Shown: in pieces, positions 25,774 to 35,166 of the stretch
Numbering within the stretch: position 1 is the stretch's first letter
Layout of the letters: each line of letters begins with the position of its first letter
NCBI RefSeq assembly: GCF_014467055.1
Contig: NZ_CP060696.1
Span: forward strand, 1,736,001-1,800,000
Length of the DNA: 64,000 nucleotides
Direction of reading: 5' to 3'
Source: Caproicibacterium amylolyticum
Lineage (GTDB): Bacteria; Bacillota; Clostridia; Oscillospirales; Acutalibacteraceae
Program-made: the position numbers and the translations under genes
Notes under the pieces: model-generated
What the model saw: only the letters and a program-made list of their open reading frames with translations
What the model was told of the DNA's origin: nothing
Database searches by the model: none

Positions 25774-26541
25774 TTAGCGATACCAATAACTGCTTCTGGA
25801 ATTTTCTGAACTGTCAGAATCCCATCCGTTTTTCAGTGCGTTTACAATCAGACCAACAAACATCTGATAATCCTGATATGTAAAGTCTGTATTGTCTGCG
25901 GTTGATGTACCGGAAGCAGAACCGGCGGAAAGCAGATTTGCAAGGCCGGAAGTATCCACACCACTTGTACCTGCAGAAGCAGATGCGGCTTGATAAGTTG
26001 TATTCGGCACTTGAATATCCTGCCCCATGTAACTCATAACTTTTTTGACATAGTTCTGCGTTTCTGCAAACGGCGGTATACCACCATATTTTGCAACATT
26101 GCCGCAGCCAGCGTTGTAACCTGCCAAAGTCAATTTAATATCACCATTGTAGCGCTTCAAGTTGGCTGCAAGCTCCTGCGCACCACCCATGATATTTTGC
26201 TCTGGGTCAAATATATCCGTAATGCCATATTCTTTTGCCGTTTCCGGCATTAACTGCATAATGCCGGAAGCACCTGCAGAAGAAACACAATTCGCTTGAA
26301 AATCAGATTCCGCCTTTGCAACAGCCTTCAGCAAATTTTCCGGTACACCGTATTTCTGTGAAGCCTTTGCAAAAATACTTTCCAGTGTGCTGGGTGCAGA
26401 AACGGATGCCGCGGAAGCCGTACGGCTAAGCACATTTTGAAAAGACGGCTGTGAGGAAACTGCCGAAGTTCCGGAAGCCGCTGCAGCAGAGCCTGATGTT
26501 CGTGATGCTGTCATCAGCCTGGGATCAAAGTATATTTCCAT
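25774..26541 (-). CDS. Flagellar-operon lytic transglycosylase (SLT domain), no Sec signal
   Basis: 255 residues. A Ser/Ala-rich N-terminal 55 residues without a signal peptide lead to an SLT domain (about 60-180). The domain has AVAKAESDFQANCV (catalytic Glu), ASGIMQLMPETAKEYG, LAGYNAGCGNVAKYGG and QNYVKKVM, then a Ser/Thr-rich linker and a short C-terminal helix. It is the last gene of the flagellar operon, so a rod-piercing muramidase role like that of FlgJ in enterics is likely. Export through the flagellar type III system rather than Sec is an inference from the missing signal peptide. Confidence 0.85.
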   Translation of the reverse strand: MEIYFDPRLMTASRTSGSAAAASGTSAVSSQPSFQNVLSRTASAASVSAPSTLESIFAKASQKYGVPENLLKAVAKAESDFQANCVSSAGASGIMQLMPETAKEYGITDIFDPEQNIMGGAQELAANLKRYNGDIKLTLAGYNAGCGNVAKYGGIPPFAETQNYVKKVMSYMGQDIQVPNTTYQAASASAGTSGVDTSGLANLLSAGSASGTSTADNTDFTYQDYQMFVGLIVNALKNGWDSDSSENSRSSYWYR

Positions 26542-26601
26542 TCAAATCTCCTCCTTTTGAACACTTGGCCTTTATTTATCAGAAAAAGTATGTATTCAGT
26601 C

Positions 26602-27090
26602 TTACCAGACCCACTCACCGCGATTTACAGACTTAATCCGCATGGAACCGTCATCCGCGCCAAAGTACAATGTACGGCCGTAATTCTTTCCGGTATCCTC
26701 TGCAATAATCGGAATGTGCAGCCGAAGCAGTTCCTGCTTCACCGCAATGACATTCCGCTGGCCGATGTTTGCCAGTGAGGAGTTGTTAACGCCTGAGAAC
26801 ATCTGCGCTCCTCCGGCAATTTTCGCCTTCATTCGAAAAATATGTGCGCCCATTTTTTCCATACGATGCACCAAAATCTCGATGGCCGTGTCTGCAAATT
26901 TCATGGCCTGACTTTTATCAGCAGACATCTGCACACTGGACGGAAGCATAATGTGAGAAAGCCCCGCTATCTTCATAGAAGGATCATACAGGCAGATTCC
27001 CACACATGAGCCAAGTGCATACGTCACCAGCACATCCGGTGCTTTTACTGCATTTAAGTCGGAAATTCCGACAGTTACAACCTGACTCAT
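26602..27090 (-). CDS. cheD: Chemoreceptor glutamine deamidase CheD
   Basis: 162 residues. Deamidates specific glutamines in chemoreceptors and is a partner of CheC. The catalytic cysteine lies in YALGSCVGICLYDP (about residue 29) and the histidine in GLSHIMLPSS (about residue 46); IAGGAQMF and NIGQRNV complete the family signature. The ATG overlaps the cheC stop by four bases, coupling the two partners. No cheA, cheW or cheB gene lies beside it in this window. Confidence 0.95.
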   Translation of the reverse strand: MSQVVTVGISDLNAVKAPDVLVTYALGSCVGICLYDPSMKIAGLSHIMLPSSVQMSADKSQAMKFADTAIEILVHRMEKMGAHIFRMKAKIAGGAQMFSGVNNSSLANIGQRNVIAVKQELLRLHIPIIAEDTGKNYGRTLYFGADDGSMRIKSVNRGEWVW

Positions 27091-27710
27091 AAATCCAGCC
27101 CCAAATTCTTCATAATCTTTTCTAGCGATTCCATATCCGGGATCATGAGAACCTGACTGGACGCACTCTGCCCATCTGCATTAAACTCATCGTTGATAAA
27201 AATAATCTTATCGCTGATATTTGCAAAATGAATTGCGGGGACACTCAGGATGGAACCTGCCATATCAATGCAGATATCCGGTACAGAAATATTCATTCGC
27301 AAATCTGCCAAAGTGGAAATAGCATTCACGTAAGAAGCTGCCATGATATTGCCGACTTCTTTTAGGGCGGAAAGCTCCATTTCTCCCACATCATTGAAAC
27401 TTTCAAGTTCACAGCCAAGCAATGTATTGAGCAGCATATGTGCAAAATCTTTCTGCAGCAGAAAAATCATCATGCCCTTTACATCATCTGTCATGGTGAA
27501 CAGCAGACTGACCAGAAGATTTTCAGGGCCGCCAAGACTGTCCACTACGGTGTTGTAATCCAAAATGTTGATTTTGGGCACCTCTATATTAATGGGCTTC
27601 GACAGCATAGCGGAAAGCGCTGATGCCGCATTTCCCGAACCAATATTGCCAATTTCCTTGAGCACATCAAGGTGCATATCATTCAAATCCGTCAAATCAC
27701 GAAAAGCCAT
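27087..27710 (-). CDS. cheC: CheY-P phosphatase CheC
   Basis: 207 residues. Two pseudo-symmetric phosphatase motifs are present: KEIGNIGSGNAASALS near the N-terminus and KEVGNIMAASYVNAI near residue 115, each with the conserved Glu and Asn that act on phospho-CheY. It works together with CheD in adaptation and with FliY, a second CheC-family phosphatase encoded in the same operon. Confidence 0.95.
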   Translation of the reverse strand: MAFRDLTDLNDMHLDVLKEIGNIGSGNAASALSAMLSKPINIEVPKINILDYNTVVDSLGGPENLLVSLLFTMTDDVKGMMIFLLQKDFAHMLLNTLLGCELESFNDVGEMELSALKEVGNIMAASYVNAISTLADLRMNISVPDICIDMAGSILSVPAIHFANISDKIIFINDEFNADGQSASSQVLMIPDMESLEKIMKNLGLDL

Positions 27711-27759
27711 GAAAAAATTCCCTCTTTCTTAAATCTTGCCGACAAATTCAGTATAAGAG

Positions 27760-28482
27760 TTATGAACGCAGGTCATTGATAGTATCTTCCACTTCATTGT
27801 TCGTCTGCAGTACACGGGCACTCAGCTGAAAGCCGCGCTGTGCCTGAATCATATTAGTCATTTCATCTACAAGGGAAGTGCCGGACTGCTCCAGATATCC
27901 GTTTTTCAGCTGGACCCCCGCAGCTGCTGCAGGCTGACCGGAAGCTGTATTTTCTGCATAAAGATTTCCCGTAAGCTGCGTAAGCGCCTCCGGGTTTTTG
28001 AACTGAAAAATTCCAATTTGGCTGGACACATCCTTAAAACGCCCTGCCACTGCATCACGTGCAATCGGAATCCGTGCGCCCTGACTGTTCAGCACAAAGC
28101 GACCCTGTTCGTCCGCAAGATAATATTTACCTGTACCATCCTGAGAAGCCTGAAAAGAACCGCAGCGAGTAAAGGCCGGTGTACCGTTGTTGTCTACTGC
28201 AAAGAAGCCATCCCCAACAATCGCATAGTCAAGGTCACCTTCAGTCGGCTGCAAAGACTGCTGATCCATATTCATGCCCGTACTCACATTGCGTGTGCCG
28301 GTACCCTGCAAGGGTTCATCTGTACTATTCACATACATTTTGTAATGCAGCAAATCTTCAAAAGAGGTTGTAGTCGGTTTAAAACCGGTTGTACTGCTGT
28401 TTGCAATATTGTTGCCGACAACGTTCATTTCACTTTGAAATGCAACAAGTCCGGCAGCGCCGGTATAAAATCCGATATTCAT
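27760..28482 (-). CDS. flgG: Flagellar rod/hook-basal body protein (FlgG type)
   Basis: 240 residues. The N-terminal rod motif NVVGNNIANSSTTGFK, the central TEGDLDYAIVGDGFFAV beta domain, and the C-terminal MTNMIQAQRGFQLSARVLQTNN helix are the FlgF/FlgG/FlgE family hallmarks. It is shorter than classical FlgG (about 260), and FlgG versus FlgF assignment from sequence alone is uncertain; the conserved MIQAQRGFQ ending favours FlgG. It is exported through the flagellar type III system to the distal rod. The gene pair flgF-flgG follows fliA, like flhO-flhP genes of Bacillus in content. Confidence 0.8.
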   Translation of the reverse strand: MNIGFYTGAAGLVAFQSEMNVVGNNIANSSTTGFKPTTTSFEDLLHYKMYVNSTDEPLQGTGTRNVSTGMNMDQQSLQPTEGDLDYAIVGDGFFAVDNNGTPAFTRCGSFQASQDGTGKYYLADEQGRFVLNSQGARIPIARDAVAGRFKDVSSQIGIFQFKNPEALTQLTGNLYAENTASGQPAAAAGVQLKNGYLEQSGTSLVDEMTNMIQAQRGFQLSARVLQTNNEVEDTINDLRS

Positions 28483-28495
28483 GGCTTATTCTCCT

Positions 28496-29251
28496 TTACA
28501 CGCTGGCAATCTGAGAGGCGGCTTTCTGATTAATCTGATCATAAATCTGCAGCGCTGAACTGCAGGATTTGAGAGCACTCTGTGCCTCCATCAGCATGGA
28601 AACCTCACGGTTCAAATCAACATTTGAAGATTCCAGTGCTTTTTGGCGCAGGGTTACACTTCCTCCGGCAGCACCTGTTGGTGCGTTTGCCGGGGCACCA
28701 AAAAGCCCATTGGAATACTGCGTCAGCTCAGCATCATCTGCTGGTGTTGTTAACATAATGGTCCCTGCCTGCTGGCCAGCGCTGGTAAGCACAGTGCCGC
28801 CGGAAAGCACCGTAAAGTTGGTGTCCCCCACCTTGATTGGCTGTTTATCTGTCCCAAGCACACGCCCGCAGTCTGGCAGTTCAAGGTAACCTTCATCATC
28901 TACATCAAAGCCGCCATTGCGCGTGATGTATTTTTTACCGTCCGAACCAGCAATCGTAAAGTAGCCGTTTCCATCTATGGCAACATCCATACTGCGATCC
29001 GTTGTTTTGATATTATCCGCATTGAAGCGAGTTGTCAAGTTTTTTACGATAGTTGCCGGACTTGCATAGCCGATATTTTCCGTATTGCCGTTTTCAAACC
29101 TTGTGTACAGTTCCTGCTCAAAAGGAGTCGCTGTTACACGCTGGGTACGGTAACCCGGTGTCTGACTGTTGACAACATTGTTTCCTTCGGTTTCCAGCTT
29201 CTTCTGCTGAGTCATCAGCCCGGAAGCAATCGTATAAAATCCACTAAGCAT
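28496..29251 (-). CDS. flgF: Flagellar rod/hook-basal body protein (FlgF type)
   Basis: 251 residues. ETEGNNVVNSQTPGYRTQRV is the N-terminal rod motif; DRSMDVAIDGNGYFTI is the central motif. The C-terminal helix (LNREVSMLMEAQSALKSCSSALQIYD) departs from the usual MIxxQRxFQ pattern, which fits FlgF better than FlgG. It should form part of the proximal/distal rod. It starts six bases after fliA ends, in a tightly packed operon. Confidence 0.75.
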   Translation of the reverse strand: MLSGFYTIASGLMTQQKKLETEGNNVVNSQTPGYRTQRVTATPFEQELYTRFENGNTENIGYASPATIVKNLTTRFNADNIKTTDRSMDVAIDGNGYFTIAGSDGKKYITRNGGFDVDDEGYLELPDCGRVLGTDKQPIKVGDTNFTVLSGGTVLTSAGQQAGTIMLTTPADDAELTQYSNGLFGAPANAPTGAAGGSVTLRQKALESSNVDLNREVSMLMEAQSALKSCSSALQIYDQINQKAASQIASV

Positions 29252-29256
29252 GGTTT

Positions 29257-30051
29257 TTATTCCCTTTCACTTAAATAATCAGAAAGTCTTTTACTGAGTT
29301 TTGCCAGACCAGAAGTTCTGGCACAGGAAGCACGCTGCTGGCTAACGCCAAGCACTTCTCCAATTTCCCGCAGATTTAAATTCTCATAGTAACAGAGGGT
29401 AATCACTTCCCGCTCCCTCTTTGGCAGCGCATCAATCGCCTGCTGAAGTACCTGACACAATTCCTCCTGCATCACTCTTTCTTCCGGAGAAATTTGCTCA
29501 CCGTCTTCTGAACCAGCATGATTGATAAGCTGAGAAGCATTTTCCAGCAAATCTTCGAAGGAATACATTTCCGCATTGGCGATTTCCGCAATGTACCGGT
29601 CGTAGTCCTCCATACTCATATCCAAGCGCTCACACAGTTCAGCCTGTGTAGGCTCTCTGCTCAGTTCTGCGGTCAGCGCATCCTGTTCCTGCAGAATTGT
29701 CCTGCGTGCCGAGCGCACCCGATACGGCAGCCAGCTCTGCTTTCTCATATAGCTGAGCACAGAACCACGCAGACGCTTGAAAATATAAGTATCAAAACTT
29801 GCGCCACGGGATGGATCAAATTTATCAATGCAGTCAATCAGTGCAAGCACACCCTGATTAATAAAATCATCATACTGCATATTTGCCGGCAGGATGGAGC
29901 GCATACTCATAACTGTTTTTTTCACAGAACCCAAATAATGCATAACAAGCTGATTACGAATTTCCAAGTCGCCGGTCTGTTTGTAGCGCAGCATCAGTTC
30001 TGCCGGATCAGCCGAGTCTTCATATGCTTCTGCTTCTGCGAGATTATTCAT
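29257..30051 (-). CDS. fliA: Flagellar sigma factor sigma-28 (FliA/SigD)
   Basis: 264 residues. Region 2 (YDDFINQGVLALIDCIDKFDPSRGASFDTYIFKR), region 3 (QAELCERLDMSMEDYDRYI) and region 4 (LPKREREVITLCYYENLNLREIGEVLGVSQQRASCAR) are all clear. It directs RNA polymerase to late flagellar promoters and is held inactive by FlgM, encoded at 53174. It sits directly after flhA, where many Clostridia and Bacilli have flhF and flhG first. Confidence 0.93.
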   Translation of the reverse strand: MNNLAEAEAYEDSADPAELMLRYKQTGDLEIRNQLVMHYLGSVKKTVMSMRSILPANMQYDDFINQGVLALIDCIDKFDPSRGASFDTYIFKRLRGSVLSYMRKQSWLPYRVRSARRTILQEQDALTAELSREPTQAELCERLDMSMEDYDRYIAEIANAEMYSFEDLLENASQLINHAGSEDGEQISPEERVMQEELCQVLQQAIDALPKREREVITLCYYENLNLREIGEVLGVSQQRASCARTSGLAKLSKRLSDYLSERE

Positions 30052-30074
30052 TTGTGCCCCTCCTTCTGCCGAAT

Positions 30075-32144
30075 TTACTCCTGTTTGGGAATTTCAATCG
30101 TGCCTAGCGCCTGTATCTGTACAGACGGGTCAATTTCGTTAAAAGAAAGTACCGTTACGTTAGGGCAGAACTGGTCAACCAGCTTTTTAAAGTAAATACG
30201 CACAACCGGTGACGTAAGGATAATCGGTGTCTGTACCACTTTTCGCATTTCGTTGACTTTTTCTGTTGTAGACGAAGCAATCTGCTGTATAATATCCGGC
30301 TCCAGAGAAAGGTAGGAACCGCCGTCCATTTTTTTGACAGAACCCATAATCATGTTTTCTACACCGGCATCCAAGCTGACCACCTTCAGCTGACCTGCCT
30401 CTGCAAAACGATGCGTAATGACACGGCGCAGGGACTGCCGAACGTATTCAGTAAGGATATCGGTATCCTTAATGGTAGCAGAATAATCAGACATTGTTTC
30501 CAAAATAGTTTCCATATCCCGAATCGGCACACCTTCACGCAGCAGATTCTTGAGGATTTTCTCCAAATCACCCACAGAAACAATATTGGGAATCGTATCG
30601 TCCACAACGGTAGAGTTGACTTTCTTGAGGTTCTCTATCATGTTCTTGACTTCCTGACGGTTCAGCAGTTCATCCGCATGGGAGCGGATGACTTCCGACA
30701 AATGTGTAATGATAACCGAAGTCGGATCAATCAGGATATACCCTGCCATTTCCGCTTTGATTTTCTGGTCGCTGCTAATCCACTTTGCAGGCATGCCAAA
30801 CGCCGGCTCAACGGTGTCAATACCATCTATATCATCCTGTGGGCGGTCTTCCGGCACCAATGCAAGGAAGTGGTCAATCAGCACTTCACCCTGCGCAACG
30901 CTTTCACCTTTAATCCGAATCTCATACTGGTTTGGGTTGAGCTGACCGCTGTCCTGCAGACGGACAAACGGAATAACCATGCCCATTTCATCCGCAAACT
31001 GTTTTCGGAACATGACCACGCGGTCTACAAAATTTCCGCCGCTCTTTTCATCAACAAGAGGAAGCAGGCTGTAGCCGAATTCCATGCCGATTGGGTCTAC
31101 ATTCAACAGGTTGTATACGTTGTCCAAATTCCTGTAAAACTCTACATCACTGGTAACTTCCTGCTTTACCGGCGGACCCTCTACCGCAAGCTGCGGCTGC
31201 GATTCCTGAGCCTTCATCTTCTTGTTAATCATGTAGCTGCCTACCATCAGCAGTGCTGCCAACATGATCACCTGTACCGGCGGGAAACCGATAAGTATCA
31301 GACAAAGCATTGCCAGGCCCGAAATAAATAGGACACGCGGCTGGCGGGTAAATTGCTTTACTACATCTTCGTTCAGAGTGGAGTCCGACGACGTGCGGGT
31401 AACAATCATGCCGGTAGCCACAGAAATCAGCAGCGCCGGAATCTGAGACATCAAGCCGTCGCCAACCGTGGATTGCGAGTAGGTGGCCATAACCGTTTGA
31501 ATATCGCCGCCATGCATCATACCGACAATAATGCCGCCAATCAGGTTAATAACAGTGATGACGATGGAAATAGTTGCATCGCCTTTTACGAACTTGGAAG
31601 CGCCATCCATAGAACCGAAGAAGTTAGCTTCCCGCTGAATCTTTGTACGGCGCTCACGCGCCTGTGTTTCATTAATCAATCCGGAACTTAAGTCCGCATC
31701 GATCGCCATCTGTTTACCGGGCATTGCATCCAAAGTAAAGCGGGCAGAAACTTCAGCAACACGTTCCGAACCTTTTGTAATAACCAGGAACTGCACCAAA
31801 ACGATGATAAAGAAGATAACCAAACCAACTGCAAGGTTGCCACCGATAACAAAAGAGCCGAAGGTCTTGACTACTTCGCCGGCGTAACCGGAGTTAGAAA
31901 GGATGGAACGCGTGGAAGAAACATTTAGTCCAAGCCGAAACAAAGTCGTAATCAACAGCAAAGACGGAAAAACAGAAAACTCCAGCGGCTCCTGTATGTA
32001 CATGGTGGTAAGCAGAATCACAAAAGAAAGTGCAAGGTTTGTAATAAACAGAAAGTCCAGCATCTGCGTCGGCAGCGGGATAATCAGCAGGAACACGATG
32101 ATTATTACAAATATAGCTACAATGTTGTGAAAGATCTTCTTCAT
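30075..32144 (-). CDS. flhA: Flagellar export gate protein FlhA
   Basis: 689 residues, normal length. Eight predicted membrane helices lie in the first 310 residues; the conserved cytoplasmic FHIPEP-type loop appears as AEVSARFTLDAMPGKQMAIDADL. The large C-terminal domain, which docks chaperone-substrate complexes, follows a linker near 330-350. It is the main gate of the flagellar type III export apparatus. Its ATG overlaps the flhB stop by four bases. Confidence 0.97.
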   Translation of the reverse strand: MKKIFHNIVAIFVIIIVFLLIIPLPTQMLDFLFITNLALSFVILLTTMYIQEPLEFSVFPSLLLITTLFRLGLNVSSTRSILSNSGYAGEVVKTFGSFVIGGNLAVGLVIFFIIVLVQFLVITKGSERVAEVSARFTLDAMPGKQMAIDADLSSGLINETQARERRTKIQREANFFGSMDGASKFVKGDATISIVITVINLIGGIIVGMMHGGDIQTVMATYSQSTVGDGLMSQIPALLISVATGMIVTRTSSDSTLNEDVVKQFTRQPRVLFISGLAMLCLILIGFPPVQVIMLAALLMVGSYMINKKMKAQESQPQLAVEGPPVKQEVTSDVEFYRNLDNVYNLLNVDPIGMEFGYSLLPLVDEKSGGNFVDRVVMFRKQFADEMGMVIPFVRLQDSGQLNPNQYEIRIKGESVAQGEVLIDHFLALVPEDRPQDDIDGIDTVEPAFGMPAKWISSDQKIKAEMAGYILIDPTSVIITHLSEVIRSHADELLNRQEVKNMIENLKKVNSTVVDDTIPNIVSVGDLEKILKNLLREGVPIRDMETILETMSDYSATIKDTDILTEYVRQSLRRVITHRFAEAGQLKVVSLDAGVENMIMGSVKKMDGGSYLSLEPDIIQQIASSTTEKVNEMRKVVQTPIILTSPVVRIYFKKLVDQFCPNVTVLSFNEIDPSVQIQALGTIEIPKQE

Positions 32145-33217
32145 CTATTCTTGTCCTTTTTCTTGAGTTTGTAGACGAAGGCCAAAACCTCTGCCACTGT
32201 TTTGTAATACTTTTCCGGAATCTCCTGATCAAGATCCACTGCTGCGTACAGGCCACGGGCGAGCGGCACATTCTCTGTTATATAAACGCCGTTCTCCTCT
32301 GCCACTGCAACGATTCGCAGTGCCAGAGAATCCAAACCTTTTGCGACCACAACCGGTGCTCTTGATTTTTTCGAATCATATTGAATCGCTACCGCGACGT
32401 GGGTCGGGTTACGAATAACAACATCCGCATTTGGAACATTCTGCATCATACGTCTGCGTGACATTGCCTGCTGGCGATCCTTAATCTGGCCTTTAATCTG
32501 CGGGTCACCCTCTGTTTCTTTATATTCTTCCTTAACCTCCTGCTTCGTCATGCGCAGCTTTTTGTTGTAGTCCCACCACTGAAAGAAATAATCGAATGCA
32601 GCAAGCGCAACAAATACAACTGAAACTTGTATTGCCATGTTAAAAACGGTATCGCAAATATTTGCAAAAGCCTGCCCTACCTGCATATCCATCATACGTG
32701 GAAGCTGCAAAATCCAGCCATTTAAAACATTCCAGACAATAATGCCCAGCAAAAGGATTTTTAGAATGGACTTTATCAGTTCCATAACGCCACGCATGGA
32801 AAACAGATTTTTAATTCCATTCAGCGGATTCATGCGGTTTGCTTTAAACGCAAAACCCTTTGCGGAGAAAAGGAATTTGGTCTGCGCCAGCGTAAGTGCA
32901 ACAGCCGCAGCAGAACAAATCAGCGCAACTGGCAAAGCACCGATTGCAAAGGTAATGCAGCCCTTGATAAAAAGCTGAGAAACATCATCTGTGCTCACGG
33001 TTTCCATCGTAGCACCCAGATTGATGAAGTCACGAAGAGAGTACTGAAGCTGTCCCAGCATAGTGGAACCAAGTGCTTTCAAAATTGCAAAGGAGGCAAG
33101 CATTGTTGCCACAGTAACAGCTTCCTGACTGAGAAAAACGTTGCCTTTTTTTCGTTCATCCGTCTTTCGTTTCGGGGTAGCCTGCTCTGTTTTTTCACCG
33201 CTTGAATTCTGCGCCAC
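32141..33217 (-). CDS. flhB: Flagellar export specificity switch FlhB
   Basis: 358 residues. The N-terminus (SSGEKTEQATPKRKTDERKKGNV) is typical; four membrane helices follow. The cytoplasmic domain holds the autocleavage site NPTH in VVIRNPTHVAVAIQYD near residue 268. Cleavage there switches export from rod/hook to filament proteins together with FliK (encoded at 43984). Confidence 0.97.
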   Translation of the reverse strand: MAQNSSGEKTEQATPKRKTDERKKGNVFLSQEAVTVATMLASFAILKALGSTMLGQLQYSLRDFINLGATMETVSTDDVSQLFIKGCITFAIGALPVALICSAAAVALTLAQTKFLFSAKGFAFKANRMNPLNGIKNLFSMRGVMELIKSILKILLLGIIVWNVLNGWILQLPRMMDMQVGQAFANICDTVFNMAIQVSVVFVALAAFDYFFQWWDYNKKLRMTKQEVKEEYKETEGDPQIKGQIKDRQQAMSRRRMMQNVPNADVVIRNPTHVAVAIQYDSKKSRAPVVVAKGLDSLALRIVAVAEENGVYITENVPLARGLYAAVDLDQEIPEKYYKTVAEVLAFVYKLKKKDKNR

Positions 33218-33251
33218 TTCACCACCTCCTTCGCTGCCTGCAAACGAATTG

Positions 33252-34028
33252 TCATCCCGTCGGTTTTAACAAATACAGAGCCTGCTCCATTGCTTTCAGC
33301 ATGGTATCTGTGTAGTTTGTAATGAAGTTGCAGATTGGACTGGCAAAAAGGAACATCAAGCCAATTCCCAGCAGAATTTTCAGCTGCATGCTGATGACAA
33401 AAACATTTATCTGCGGAATCAGCTTCATCAGGATACCCATGGCAACCTCCAAAAGCAAATCTGCCGCAAGGAACGGCAGCGTAAGTCTCACCGCCAGAGA
33501 AAATGCGCTGGTAAACAAATCCAGCAAGAAGGACCCCGTTTGGCGAATATGTGCCAACTGCCCCATTGGAATAATATCATAAGAAGAAGTGAAAATGCGA
33601 ATCAGCACCAAGTGGCTGTCAGTTGCAAAGAAATAAAGTACAAAGATGACATCCAGCACCTTGCCAGACAGAGACATTTGTATGTTTGTGCCCGGGTCAA
33701 AAATCTTTGCCATTGCTAAGCCAAAGGTGGTATCCATCACATCACCGGCAAACATCAGCAGATAGTAGAATATCTGAAAGATAAAACCGCAAACCAGACC
33801 GGCCAGCATTTCTTTGCCAATGGCAAGCACAAGACCAACATCAGTCAAACCGACCGGAGCTGTTTGCAGCAAACCCGGCGCAATAATGGCCGTCAGCAGG
33901 GCTGCCAGCCCAACACGCATTCTTGCCGGAACATTTTTGCTCATCAGCAGCGGATTAAACACCACCATGCCGCACATTCGGCAAAAGACCAGCAGGTAGG
34001 CAAGCAGTGTCTGCATTTGTATTGTCAT
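33252..34028 (-). CDS. fliR: Flagellar export protein FliR
   Basis: 258-residue integral membrane protein with about six hydrophobic helices. FCRMCGMVVFNPLL at the N-terminus and the later IPMGQ-like IIPMGQ and PFLAADLLLEVAMGILMKLIPQINVFV are conserved in FliR/SpaR. It forms the export gate with FliP and FliQ. It lies 12 bases after fliQ. Confidence 0.95.
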   Translation of the reverse strand: MTIQMQTLLAYLLVFCRMCGMVVFNPLLMSKNVPARMRVGLAALLTAIIAPGLLQTAPVGLTDVGLVLAIGKEMLAGLVCGFIFQIFYYLLMFAGDVMDTTFGLAMAKIFDPGTNIQMSLSGKVLDVIFVLYFFATDSHLVLIRIFTSSYDIIPMGQLAHIRQTGSFLLDLFTSAFSLAVRLTLPFLAADLLLEVAMGILMKLIPQINVFVISMQLKILLGIGLMFLFASPICNFITNYTDTMLKAMEQALYLLKPTG

Positions 34029-34039
34029 GAATGCCCCAC

Positions 34040-34303
34040 CTACACCTGAATAATCATTTTGCAGATACTTTGAAACAGGTCGCTCATGACTGAAATCATC
34101 CAGGAACCGAGCATCAGCATCATAAAGGCAATCACTATAATTTTCGGTACAAAGGTAATTGTCTGTTCATGAATCTGCGTGGCAGCCTGAAATATAGCAA
34201 CAATCAGACCTATGGCGATGCTTACAACCAAAAAAGGAACTGCAAGCTTCAGCATTGTCATGATTGCTTCACGAAAAATTGTAAGTACTTGTTCGGATGT
34301 CAC
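34040..34303 (-). CDS. fliQ: Flagellar export protein FliQ
   Basis: 87 residues, two membrane helices (VPFLVVSIAIGLIVAIFQAATQI and IIVIAFMMLMLGSWMI) joined by QIHEQTITFVPKI, the standard FliQ pattern. A GTG at 34303 is chosen because GGAGG lies eight bases upstream; another GTG at 34309 is only two bases from it. Four copies join FliP and FliR in the gate. Confidence 0.93.
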   Translation of the reverse strand: MTSEQVLTIFREAIMTMLKLAVPFLVVSIAIGLIVAIFQAATQIHEQTITFVPKIIVIAFMMLMLGSWMISVMSDLFQSICKMIIQV

Positions 34304-34335
34304 AGGCACGGCCTCCTTTCCTCAGTATCCTGCCG

Positions 34336-35163
34336 CTAATGGAAACTTTTCACAAGCGAATCAAACAGCAGCCCCCACCCGTCTACTACCACAAACAGCA
34401 TCAGCTTAAACGGCAGTGAAATCATGGAAGGCGGCAGCATTACCATGCCCATGGACATCAGCACACTGGAAACGACCATATCAATGATCATGAAAGGAAT
34501 GAACAGCAGGAATCCTATGGTAAAGGCACGCTTTAATTCGCTTGTAACAAAAGCAGGCATAATCACACGAAATCCCAAACTCAGCAATTCATTCGGCTCT
34601 ACCTTTTTCAGCTCATGCTTCTGACCGGAAAGTTCGAGGAACATGTTCATTTCCTTAACACCGGTCTGTTTCAGCATAAATACTTTTAAAGGCTTTTTGG
34701 CGTTTTCAATTGCCTGTGTCTGCGTAATCTTTCCGTTGGTATACGGCTGTACAGCCGTATTGTTGACTTCGGTCAGGGTTGGTGCCATAACGAACAGGGA
34801 CAGCGCAAGTGCTATACCAATCAACACCTGGTTTGGCGGAGTCGTCTGCAGACCTATTGCATTTCGCAGGAGCGAAAGCACAATGATGATACGTGTAAAA
34901 CTGGTCATCATCAAAAGCATTGTCGGTGCCAGTGCAATTGCTGCAAATAGAATCAATACCTGCAGCGGCCCTGTAGAAGTACCCTTGTCATTTCCTGTAT
35001 CCATGGTGACATTGAATTTAGCTGCATGTGCACCTGTTGCAAACAAAAACAGCACAAGTACCAAAAACACACCCAATGAAACGAAGAAACGCAATATGTA
35101 CCGTTTCAGTTCTCTTTTTCGCTGTTCAGGGCTGACCTCTGCCCGTGACGGAAGTCTGGTCAT
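34336..35163 (-). CDS. fliP: Flagellar export protein FliP
   Basis: 275 residues. A basic cytoplasmic leader of about 25 residues precedes a signal-anchor helix (RFFVSLGVFLVLVLFLFATGAHA), which FliP uniquely carries among the gate proteins. The core motifs are MLLMMTSFTRIIIVLSLLRNA, TPPNQVLIGIALALSLFVMAP, and IPFMIIDMVVSSVLMSMGMVMLPP. Five copies form the pore. AAGGGGA lies upstream of the ATG. Confidence 0.96.
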   Translation of the reverse strand: MTRLPSRAEVSPEQRKRELKRYILRFFVSLGVFLVLVLFLFATGAHAAKFNVTMDTGNDKGTSTGPLQVLILFAAIALAPTMLLMMTSFTRIIIVLSLLRNAIGLQTTPPNQVLIGIALALSLFVMAPTLTEVNNTAVQPYTNGKITQTQAIENAKKPLKVFMLKQTGVKEMNMFLELSGQKHELKKVEPNELLSLGFRVIMPAFVTSELKRAFTIGFLLFIPFMIIDMVVSSVLMSMGMVMLPPSMISLPFKLMLFVVVDGWGLLFDSLVKSFH

Positions 35164-35166
35164 AAG

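Noticed and set aside
30411-31331. 306-codon plus-strand frame opposite flhA
   Set aside because: FlhA is full length and highly conserved on the minus strand; the antisense frame shows no family features.
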